This document shows positions 5,199 through 11,668 of a stretch of DNA of 11,668 nt, in pieces. This DNA is from Hondaea fermentalgiana (taxonomy: Eukaryota; Sar; Bigyra; Thraustochytrida; Thraustochytriidae): positions 676-12,343 of the forward strand of contig NPFB01000203.1 of assembly GCA_014084085.1 (NCBI GenBank), in the 5' to 3' direction. Position 1 is the first letter of the stretch. Every line of letters starts with the position of its first letter. The position numbers were made by a program, and so were the translations under genes. The notes under the pieces were generated by a model. It ran no database searches. It saw nothing but the letters and a program-made list of their open reading frames with translations, and was not told the origin of the DNA.

Positions 5199-8036
5199 TT
5201 AGTACCCACGAAAGTTCTTGTAAGGAACCTTCTTGGCAACGCCGTGGGCAGTCTTGTGGATCTGCACGCGCGAGAGAACATCCTCGTCGAGCTGGACCTT
5301 GGCACCCGAGGCAAGGTCAGGGGCAACCTCAATGACCATCTCGCGCTTGGGGTCGACACCATCCTTCTTGGTGACCAGGACGCGAGTGGCGCCGTCGGGA
5401 AGGTGTCCGGCCTCGGTAAAGTGAAGGTTCTTTTGCAGGACCTTGGAGCCAAAGAGCGACTTGGAAATGACCGTGACGTTCACATCGTCGCTAAAGTTGA
5501 CATCAACGCCATCCTCGTGGAGCATGGTCGCCACCTCGGCCTTGCGCATGGTGTCGAGAATGAGAGTCGCCGAAGGCTTCTCCGAGGCAACATCGACGAG
5601 CATGTAGCCGTCGGCATAGGAGGACAGCGTAAAGCTGCGAATGTCGTTGAGCGAAAAGGCGTGGAGGATCTTGTAGGTGAGAGCCTGCATGATGTACAGG
5701 TGGCTGCGGGTAATGATCATGTATCCGCTCGAACGGCGAGCCTTGGCGTCAACGACGCTGACGGTCTCGGCGAAGCGCACGCGGCCATCGATCTGCGACG
5801 TAATCTGCTCGTTGTCCTGGGCATGAATGTAGTCGCCAACAAAGTAAAAGGTGTAGCTCGCGCGACGACGCTTTTGGTGGTTGAGGAACTCGACGCTCTT
5901 TTCGCGGAGACGCAAAAAGTAGAGACGAGCCTTGAAGGCGCGGTAGGCCTTTTGAATGATGCCCGCAACCATGTTGAGCGCCTCGTCGCGAGACTTTTCG
6001 AGGGTAAAGACATCACCGGGTTCGCGAATGAAGATCTTCGACTTGCCTTCCTGGAAGTCGGAAATGCGGAGCTCGCGCAGAATGGTGAGCGTATCGCGCT
6101 GAGGGCGGCCCGAACCCAGGGGCCAGGTGGCGTCCGTGACCATGCGGTAACGCCGGAAGAAGAAGTCATACGGGGAGCGGTAGGCGAAACCGGCACGGCG
6201 GACGCGAATGTTCTCCACAAGACCAAGGTAGCGGACCTGGAAGTCAACGAGGTCGCGGTCGAACATGTTGCGCTTGGACTCGTTGGGCTTGATGGTGCGT
6301 ACGTAGTGCGGCTCAGATTCATGGAGCTCGTCAATGAGAAGACCGAGATCGCGGACAAAGGCCGTACCTGCGGTGATGGGGCGCTTGCCCGAAGGAGGCT
6401 CGTCGGCCTCGGGGAAGAGGCTGCGGATAAAGGCGTTGCTGGAGCCCTTGCCAGCGACCATGATGAGATCGCGAAAGAGGGTGTCGACGTGCTTGTCGAG
6501 CATGCCCTCGGTGCTGTAGGTAACGTCACCGGCGTAGTGGCGCACCGTGAACTCGGCAAGATCGTTCTTGGTCTTGGTCTCGAGAGAGACGTAGTGAGGA
6601 TGACGGCCAAGGTTGGAGTTAAGGTTGCCAATCAGAGCCTTATCGTTACCACCGGGGCGCAGGGCCTCGTCGTCGAGAAGCTGGAAGATTCCAGCGGGGC
6701 GGCGGCTCTCGATGAGTTCGCACACGACCTTGTTATCAAAGTACTTGACCGGCGTCCAGGTGATGCCCTCGCGCTTGTACTCGTCCTGCTCGGCGCGGAG
6801 GGTGAGCTCGATAAAGAGCTGCTGGAGCTTCTCGTTGGTGAGGTTGATGCAAAGCTGCTCGAAGCTGTTGTGCTGCATGATCTCGAAACCGTAGATATCG
6901 AGGATGCCAAGCGTGAGCTCCTGAAGTTTAGCGTGGATGCCCACGTTGATCATCTCCACAAGACGGGAGAATGCGCGCGTGTACAAGGCCTTGGCCAGGG
7001 CATCGCGCGACTTGCAGCACTCGTCAACGGTGGTGAGCGGGCTGGTGATGACCTCGGTGCGGGACTGAATGGTCTTGTGCGTGATTGCGCGAGCGAGGTC
7101 GCTGGTGTCCATGCCCAAAAGCGCCGCGGCGTCGCCGAGCGCGCCCGAGGAGCTGCGCGAGACGTCGCAAGAGTCACGCTTGGCGTCAAAGTCGACGTTA
7201 CCAAGATGGAGAATACCGGCGACAATGCCGTAGAATTCCATCTTGTCCGCACCGATGCCGACCGCGTCCATGGCCTTGTCCATTTCGGAAAAGTCGGAGC
7301 CGTCGTTGATGGACGAGACCGAAGTCGTGGTCGCCGTGTAGCGGTAGTCGCGGGCGGACTTGAGACGAAGCTTGCTCTTGAGCGAGCTCGGGGCGGAGCA
7401 AAGCTGGTAAAAGGAGTGGAAGTTGCGCTCACCCTCGCCCTGCGAGACGACGCGGGCCTTTTCGAGAAGGTACGTGCTGATGGCACCACCAAGAGGCACG
7501 CCATCGTAGTCGAGGAAGATGCGCATGAGCTTGCCGAAGCGGGACGAGTTGTCGTTTCGGTTGGTCTTGGCGTTACCAAAGGATTCGAGCACGGGGTTCG
7601 ACTTGAGGAGGGCGTCCTTGATTTCACCAACGGAGATGTCCTGGGCCACCTCGGCACGGTCCTTGGAGACCGCAGCAATGTACTCCATGATCTTCTTGGC
7701 GGCCTCGGTCTTACCGGCGCCAGACTCACCACTGATGAGAATGGCCTGGTTCTTGCCGGTCGAGAGCAGGGCACGGTAGGCCTCCTCGGCGGTGCCGAAG
7801 ACATGCGGGGCCATCTCGAAGAGGTAGCGGCCGTAGTACTTGCGCATCATGTCGACGCTGTACAAGCCGCGGATATCCTTGAAGGGGTTCACGCTGACGA
7901 GCACGGGTCCGATGCGGGTGTAGATGGCATCCTTGGCGTACCGTGCCTCGAGAGTGTTCACGACGTCCTTCTCGCTGATGTTCTTGAGGAGGACGAGGTC
8001 ATCCTCCTCGCCCTCGACGATGCGGCGACGCTCCAT
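5199..8036 (-). CDS. Class I (short-tailed) myosin heavy chain
   Basis: The 945-residue product is an actin-based, single-headed motor that links membranes to actin filaments, typically in endocytosis and cortical motility. The motor spans about 1-690: P-loop GESGAGKT (103-110), switch I NDNSSRFGK (161-169, with Asp where Asn is usual), switch II DIYGFE (380-385), actin-interface HYVRTIKPNE (577-586) and the relay to converter stretch VRYLGLVENIRVRRAGFAYR (601-620). One IQ motif for a calmodulin-like light chain lies at 693-704 (IIQKAYRAFKAR). A TH1 tail follows (about 722-940, starting KRRRASYTFYFVGDYI), which in this family binds acidic phospholipids. There is no SH3 or Gln/Pro-rich tail. 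The TEDS-rule position before DALAK (345-349) aligns best with Glu328, suggesting no need for heavy-chain phosphorylation. No intron interrupts 2.8 kb. The ATG at 8036 has A at -3 and G at +4; upstream in-frame sequence has no ATG. No Leu TTA/CTA or Ser TCA codon is used, implying high expression. Confidence 0.96.
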   Translation of the reverse strand: MERRRIVEGEEDDLVLLKNISEKDVVNTLEARYAKDAIYTRIGPVLVSVNPFKDIRGLYSVDMMRKYYGRYLFEMAPHVFGTAEEAYRALLSTGKNQAILISGESGAGKTEAAKKIMEYIAAVSKDRAEVAQDISVGEIKDALLKSNPVLESFGNAKTNRNDNSSRFGKLMRIFLDYDGVPLGGAISTYLLEKARVVSQGEGERNFHSFYQLCSAPSSLKSKLRLKSARDYRYTATTTSVSSINDGSDFSEMDKAMDAVGIGADKMEFYGIVAGILHLGNVDFDAKRDSCDVSRSSSGALGDAAALLGMDTSDLARAITHKTIQSRTEVITSPLTTVDECCKSRDALAKALYTRAFSRLVEMINVGIHAKLQELTLGILDIYGFEIMQHNSFEQLCINLTNEKLQQLFIELTLRAEQDEYKREGITWTPVKYFDNKVVCELIESRRPAGIFQLLDDEALRPGGNDKALIGNLNSNLGRHPHYVSLETKTKNDLAEFTVRHYAGDVTYSTEGMLDKHVDTLFRDLIMVAGKGSSNAFIRSLFPEADEPPSGKRPITAGTAFVRDLGLLIDELHESEPHYVRTIKPNESKRNMFDRDLVDFQVRYLGLVENIRVRRAGFAYRSPYDFFFRRYRMVTDATWPLGSGRPQRDTLTILRELRISDFQEGKSKIFIREPGDVFTLEKSRDEALNMVAGIIQKAYRAFKARLYFLRLREKSVEFLNHQKRRRASYTFYFVGDYIHAQDNEQITSQIDGRVRFAETVSVVDAKARRSSGYMIITRSHLYIMQALTYKILHAFSLNDIRSFTLSSYADGYMLVDVASEKPSATLILDTMRKAEVATMLHEDGVDVNFSDDVNVTVISKSLFGSKVLQKNLHFTEAGHLPDGATRVLVTKKDGVDPKREMVIEVAPDLASGAKVQLDEDVLSRVQIHKTAHGVAKKVPYKNFRGY

Positions 8037-8146
8037 CGTAGGAAAACAACAACAACAAACACGCGACGCGAGTTGGGCGAGGCGGGGCGCGTGCAAATGG
8101 ACCGAACACGCACAGAGGCACGCCGGTCAACAGAGCAAGCGAGGCT

Positions 8147-8178
<32 letters not shown>

Positions 8179-8179
8179 C
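8147..8179. repeat. (CGCA)n microsatellite
   Basis: Just over eight perfect CGCA units lie about 110 bp upstream of the myosin ATG. Strict purine-pyrimidine alternation makes the tract a Z-DNA candidate. It lies in the probable promoter or 5' leader of the myosin gene. Confidence 0.95.
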
Positions 8180-8190
8180 TCGCGGCAGAC

Positions 8191-8214
8191 AATCAATCAA
8201 TCAATCAATCAATC
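8191..8214. repeat. (AATC)6 microsatellite
   Basis: Six perfect AATC units (GATT on the myosin strand) lie 12 bp beyond the CGCA tract, in the myosin upstream region. Confidence 0.95.
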
Positions 8215-8589
8215 AGCTAGCCAGCAGGCCGGAAGCGGGCGCGTCGCTGCTTGCGCTGTCGCTGCTGATTGTTGTTGGGGATTTGGTCGCGGGGGCGCGC
8301 GCTCTCGTCTCTGCTCCGCCTCCTTTCCAGCCCGCCCCCCGGTCGCCTAGACGGCGCCTAGGAACCCCTACCGTCTCCGCTGGAAGTACGCCGCCCGAAT
8401 CCCTCCCTCGTACACACCTCAGCGTGCCCCCCTTTCTCCGCATATACTTGCTTACTACCCCACCTTCCGCATGAGCAGATAAGCCGGCATCCGGCGTGCG
8501 ACGGGGGTAGTGAGGGCCAACGCAGCGGTCCGAGCGGGGCAGCGGGGGAGAGTGCGCGGCGCACGTGCTGGGCGCCGACGCGCCATACC

Positions 8590-8921
8590 GATTGGCGCAA
8601 CATAAAAAAGGGTGCCGGCCTCCCTCCGCTTGAACGGTCGCCGTCTGTCTCTCTCTCACTGTCCGTCAAGCAAGCAAGCAATCACAGGAATTCAAAAAAA
8701 TTCAAAACCAGTCTCCGATCTCCGGCCGAGCAATCTCTCGACCCTCGCTGCCGACTGCGATCGATCGATCGGTTGATTGGCCGGGCGCACGGCCTGCGAC
8801 AGCGCGCCTGGGCGGCGGCCGCTGCGCTGCCGCAGACCGCGCCTTCCCTCGCTCGCTCGTGGGCTCCAGGAAGCGGCAGGGAGGGAGGGAGGAGCGAGGA
8901 GGGCGCGCGCCCAAGATTGGC
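8590..8921 (-). promoter_or_regulatory. Three CCAAT-box motifs upstream of the myosin gene
   Basis: GATTGGC occurs at 8590-8596, 8775-8781 and 8915-8921. On the myosin strand each reads GCCAATC, an NF-Y-type CCAAT core with the same flanks, 554, 739 and 879 bp upstream of the ATG. The spacing is wide and the leader length is unknown, so promoter function is inference. Confidence 0.35.
8666..8708. repeat. CAAG repeat followed by duplicated AATTCAAAA
   Basis: Three to four CAAG units (8666-8681) are followed by AATTCAAAA twice, separated by a short A run (8690-8708). It is a local AT-rich island inside GC-rich DNA. Confidence 0.6.
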
Positions 8922-9228
8922 GGCCCGCAGGAGGGAGGAAAGCATCATGATTCCAGGAACTGTAGTAGTATGTATACGCCGCGGTCGCAGTCGGCGACGC
9001 GTGTATCTTGGCTTCGCACTCTGGGTTCTGGCTTCTCGCGCCGCTGCTGCAAAGGCTCGTCGCGGCGGTCGCCGTCGTTGTCGAGGAGAATCTGCAGCAT
9101 CTCCGTCGCGCGGATGCTCAGCATCATCGTCATCATCGCCGCGCCAGAGTTGGCTATACAGCTGCAGAGTCCGGCCGAGTGCAGCCAGGTGCACACGCCC
9201 TCGCGTCTTCGCCGAGCACGGATCGAGC

Positions 9229-9260
9229 GTGCGACAGCGGCTGCGACAGCGACAGCGACT
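9229..9260. repeat. GCGACA hexanucleotide repeat
   Basis: Imperfect tandem GCGACA/GCGGCT units. Such repeats keep several reading frames open and partly explain the spurious long frames across this region. Confidence 0.6.
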
Positions 9261-9540
9261 GACTTCGAGCGAGCGAGTTCTTTCGAACGAGGTCGCCGTC
9301 CCGCGAGAACATGGCACGCGCGCTCGCTGTCGCTTGCAGTTGCAGTTGCTTGCTCCAAGTCTGCCACGCGCGGCGGCCGAGCGTGCGCCCGATAGCGACG
9401 ACGAGGCGTCTCGCCCGGGCTCGAGAAGGAGGGCACGCGCGAACGTAGCAGTGGCCGGGAGGCAGTATATACTTTCAACGCTCAAAGTGGCGCGCGCCCA
9501 GTGTCGGCCGCGGTCGGTCCTTCCAGCCCAGATGAAGAGG

Positions 9541-9602
9541 GCGTGCGCGTGAGCGTGCGTGCGTGCGTGCGTGCGAGCGAGCGTGCGTGCGTGCGTGCGC
9601 GC
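9541..9602. repeat. (GCGT)n microsatellite
   Basis: Two GCGT runs (9553-9575 and 9581-9599) are separated by GAGCGA. The motif is the reverse complement of the CGCA tract at 8147-8179, so the two tracts form an inverted pair about 1.4 kb apart. This is another Z-DNA-prone alternating stretch. Confidence 0.9.
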
Positions 9603-9707
9603 GATGGGAGCTTGCGCACACCACGGCGCCGGCCGGAAATGTGGACGTGCGCCCGGTTCACCGTGGGCCTGGGACTATTACCATTGGGGCCTAGCTTGTC
9701 TTGTCTT

Positions 9708-9752
9708 GTGAGAGGGAGAGGGAGAGAAGGAGGGAGAGGGAGAGGGAGAGAG
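9708..9752. repeat. Purine-only GGGAGA tract
   Basis: After the initial GTGAG the plus strand is purine-only and built on GGGAGA units over about 40 bases. Homopurine tracts of this length can form triplex DNA. It marks the change from GC-rich upstream DNA to the lower-GC repeat district. Confidence 0.75.
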
Positions 9753-9867
9753 TCAGAGGCTAAGTGACAGGCGTCTAAGCTCGAAAATGTTGCGCAAGCT
9801 GTTCAGACTTCACCCAAGCGGTCATGTTAGTCTTGTACCAATCTCCGTTATTGCCGTGACCGTAATT

Positions 9868-10580
9868 CCCTCACCGAGTTGACGAACAGAACATTTTGGC
9901 GTCGCTTCGTGGCTTGTGCCAACAGTTGATGAAAGATGACGCAGTTGGATCCAAACCGCATCAATATGGTCGGCCAGTCAAGTGAAGACGTCCGGCCCAC
10001 ATTTCGAGTTTCAACTTGCGCGCGGTTCCACAGACAGACGAGAAGTCTGAATCCATACAAGCTGCGCAAAGGTCAAATAAAGGTCTCCCTTGGTACTCAA
10101 ATGCTCGAAGTGGCGTGGCCATGCACCAATGGAATACCCTCGCCGAGTTGACAAAAAGAAAGCTTTACCGTCGCTTCGTGCCTGATACCAACAGACTCCA
10201 GGACGAACAGATGACGGACGAATCAGTTGAATCCAACCCGCATCATCTTGGTCAGTCCAGGAATCGCCTGAAAACACGTTTGGCCCGCATGCCGAGTCTC
10301 ATCTTGTGTGCTGTTTCACAAAGAGACGACGACAAGTCTCCAAAACGAACAAAGTACAGAAGAGGACATCTCCCTTTTGTTTTCTCTTGTCACGGCTTTC
10401 ATGCCAAATCGAAAGACCTTGACGTCATGACTTGTGCCACGCGTGTCTGCCTTTTGACGAAAAGAACGAAACTGGCTCGTGCGACATAGCGGCCGTTCCA
10501 TTAAGTGACGACTGGGGTCTCGTGAATGTAAAGTGGCCAGAGTCTGGTTCTCTGACCAGCAAGGAAAGTCAGCCATACGA
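9868..10580. repeat. Diverged tandem duplication, period about 270-305 bp
   Basis: The sequence from 9868 (CCCTCACCGAGTTGAC) reappears at 10137 (CCCTCGCCGAGTTGAC), and the similarity continues in order: CGTCGCTTCGTG, CCAACAG, AGATGACG, CAGTTG-ATCCAA-CCGCATCA, GGTC-CAGTC, GGCCC-CAT--CGAGT, AAGTCT, TCTCCCTT. By eye identity is around two-thirds with indels. A weaker third start is at about 10450 (CTTTTGACGAAAAGAACG), giving spacings of 269 and 306. Frames within it are short, start without ATG or stop in one copy (the A copy has TGA where the B copy is open), so it is treated as non-coding. It may be a decayed satellite or element. Confidence 0.65.
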
Positions 10581-10957
10581 GCGACCGTAGTCATTGTGTT
10601 TTGAAAATCTTGATCACGAGAAGACGGACGCATACAGTTGTCGCCCCATGGCGACTCCATGCGAGCGACCGTAGTCATTGCGTTTTAAGAACCTCGATCA
10701 TGAGAAGACGGATGCATACAGTTGTCGCTGAGCGACCGTAGTCGTTGAATTCAAACTTGATCACGAGTAGATGGATGCATACCGTTGTCGCCCCATGGCG
10801 ACTCCATGCGAGCGACCGTAGTAATTGTGTTTTTTAAAATTTCGATCACGAGAAGACGGACGCATACAATTGTCGCTGAGCGACTGTAGTCGTTGTATTC
10901 AAACTCGATCACGAGTAGACGTATGCAGACAGTTGTCGCCCCATGGCGACTCCACGC
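10581..10957. repeat. Five-unit tandem array with alternating long and short units
   Basis: Units start at GCGACCGTAG: 10581 (84 bp), 10665 (67), 10732 (80), 10812 (68) and 10880 (about 78, last copy). All share a core: GCGACYGTAGTMRTTG, an AT-rich variable patch, then GATCACGAG, AGACG-A-GCATAC and TTGTCGC. Long units end with the hairpin GTCGCC-CCAT-GGCGAC (10640-10655, 10787-10802, 10935-10950). Short units end with GTCGC-TGA-GCGAC (10724-10736, 10872-10884), which crosses into the next unit. Long and short alternate, so the higher-order period is about 147-148 bp. No protein frame runs through it. Confidence 0.9.
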
Positions 10958-10980
10958 TCGCTTGTTCCATACTTTCTGCG

Positions 10981-11277
10981 ATGGTCACATTGCCTGATGA
11001 ATTTGCCCGCCACGTGGTTGTTCGACGAGACAAATTGGAGCGTATCTCCCTGTTTTTGCCTTTTTACGTGCCTTTTTGCGTGCTGTCTTTCGTTTACGTC
11101 ATTTATCAAGCGGGCAGCCCTTCTCTGGCGCAAGATTCGTTTGCTCTCGCATCTGGATCTCCATCCCCCCCCAAAAAGATAGACACGTCACCGGCACCGT
11201 CAGTATCTTGCTTGCAGGGTGGCACGAAGAAGATGCGCCTCGTGGCCAAGAGAAGATCACGCCGCTTCTTCTTCTAA
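10981..11277 (+). CDS. Possible small membrane protein or first exon (98 aa)
   Basis: I do not recognise this product. The ATG at 10981 is the first in its frame and has G at -3 and +4. The N-terminal half looks genuine: a charged stretch (residues 1-21, with RRDKLER) followed by one strong hydrophobic helix (about 23-43, FLPFYVPFCVLSFVYVIYQ), predicted as a signal anchor. The remainder is Ser/Pro-rich and ends in a basic tail, KKMRLVAKRRSRR then FFF before the stop, which is less convincing. An eight-C run at 11165-11172 lies in the middle; a one-base slip there would leave a frame open to 11432. It could be a small protein, the first exon of a gene beyond the window, or chance. It starts 24 bp after the tandem array. 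Confidence 0.3.
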   Translation: MVTLPDEFARHVVVRRDKLERISLFLPFYVPFCVLSFVYVIYQAGSPSLAQDSFALASGSPSPPKKIDTSPAPSVSCLQGGTKKMRLVAKRRSRRFFF

Positions 11278-11668
11278 AGCGCGCCGCGCCCGTTCTCCGC
11301 ATCTTGGTCGCCCCACGGACCTGTCCTGGCGGCATCTCGACTCAGCGTGATCCCGGCGAAGGCCTCAGTGGCATGCCGGGCCAGGATTCCTCGCTCGCCA
11401 CGGTCGATGACATCATCCCACGTGCACAATGATCGCACCGCCTGGCCGGCCCCTCGCATCTCATCTCCTCTCATCCCGCCACCTCGCGCGTCGCGCCGCG
11501 TCGCGTCGCGTCGCGTCGCTCCTTGCCCGCGCGGTCTCCGTCGCGCCGCGCCAAAGACAGAACCCGCGCGCAGCGGCAGCGCGGCGCGGCGCGGCGGCGC
11601 GCAGGCGCGTTCCGGGAAGGAGAGCGGCACGGCGCGGGCGGGATCGGAGCGGCGGCATCGGCGAGGCG
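11278..11668. other. GC-rich terminal stretch, no supported gene
   Basis: No gene is supported in these 391 bases. The second half is extremely CpG-rich, with GCGTC units at about 11489-11519 and CGGCG runs at about 11570-11605. Overlapping open frames occur on both strands but are low-complexity Arg/Ala. The stretch resembles the GC-rich leader at the start of the window, so it could be the promoter of a gene beyond the right edge. Confidence 0.5.
11489..11519. repeat. GCGTC pentanucleotide repeat
   Basis: About six units of GCGTC, one of them altered to GCGCC, in CpG-dense DNA near the right edge. Confidence 0.8.

Larger units (their letters stand above)
8037..9779. other. Long GC-rich upstream region of the myosin gene, no supported gene
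   Basis: These roughly 1.7 kb hold the myosin promoter and leader and no gene I can support. Open frames of up to 267 codons exist on both strands (for example 8682-9485 minus and 8773-9552 plus), but they are Arg/Ala/Ser-rich, overlap one another, partly lack ATG starts and contain simple repeats. One minus-strand stretch, about 9145-8947, has somewhat gene-like codons, beginning near ATGATGACGATGATGCTG and ending TGA. Visible signals are three GATTGGC motifs, AGTATATACT at 9464-9473, CATAAAAAAGG at 8601-8611 and a minus-strand TATATG at 8446-8441. Confidence 0.55.

Noticed and set aside
8037..8096. 20-codon N-terminal extension of the myosin
   Set aside because: It lacks an ATG; the first ATG at 8036 has a good context and leads directly into motor sequence.
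5064..8474. Plus-strand open frame of 1136 codons
   Set aside because: It is the codon-aligned antisense of the myosin gene, open only because TTA, CTA and TCA are absent there. Its ends run into repeats, and its composition (Val/Asp/Glu/Leu/Gly-rich) is what antisense of biased codons gives.
8682..9552. Overlapping frames of about 260 codons on both strands
   Set aside because: Arg/Ala/Ser-rich low complexity, built on simple repeats, mutually overlapping, no recognisable domain.
10016..10489. 157-codon plus-strand frame with basic composition
   Set aside because: It lies across the diverged tandem duplication, its first codon is not ATG, and the paired copy is broken by a stop. A real gene is unlikely but not excluded.
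10581..10957. CRISPR array
   Set aside because: Units are contiguous tandem copies of variable length with no unique spacers and no cas genes, and the context is eukaryotic.

Overview
The window looks like nuclear DNA of a GC-rich, intron-poor unicellular eukaryote. The reasons are a full-length class I myosin read without an intron, a small gene that only reads through if two short GT-AG introns are removed, good eukaryotic start contexts (purine at -3), wide spacers full of tetranucleotide repeats, and no bacterial operon structure. A stramenopile such as a thraustochytrid (Labyrinthulomycetes) would fit the GC content, compactness and myosin type, but this is inference; no taxon-specific marker is visible.

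Layout. (1) 106-2493, plus: a 795-residue multi-pass membrane protein of unknown family, with a low-complexity loop that coincides with an in-frame candidate intron. (2) 2494-2926: spacer with a perfect 18-bp palindrome and three copies of TAGGCCTA. (3) 2927-3868, plus: homocysteine S-methyltransferase with its complete Cys zinc triad. (4) 3944-4748, minus: a three-exon gene for a 208-residue ERCC1/XPF-superfamily protein, most like the meiotic crossover factor SPO16/PTD; it lies tail-to-tail with the methyltransferase, 75 bp away. (5) 4749-5198: spacer with simple repeats and a small hairpin. (6) 5199-8036, minus: short-tailed class I myosin (motor, one IQ motif, TH1 tail), with codon bias so strong that the whole opposite strand stays open. 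(7) 8037-9779: its long GC-rich upstream region, with Z-DNA-prone (CGCA)n tracts and three inverted CCAAT motifs. (8) 9780-10957: a repeat district with a diverged duplication of about 270-300 bp followed by a five-unit tandem array carrying a hairpin at every unit junction. (9) 10981-11277, plus: a possible 98-residue membrane ORF. (10) 11278-11668: GC-rich, GCGTC-repetitive DNA with no gene I can support.

The genes do not form one pathway. The recognisable functions are methionine/S-methylmethionine metabolism, meiotic recombination or DNA repair, and actin-membrane motility. The points most worth following are the spliced SPO16-like gene (a hint of meiosis) and the hairpin-punctuated alternating tandem array at 10581-10957. 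I found no new multi-gene system.
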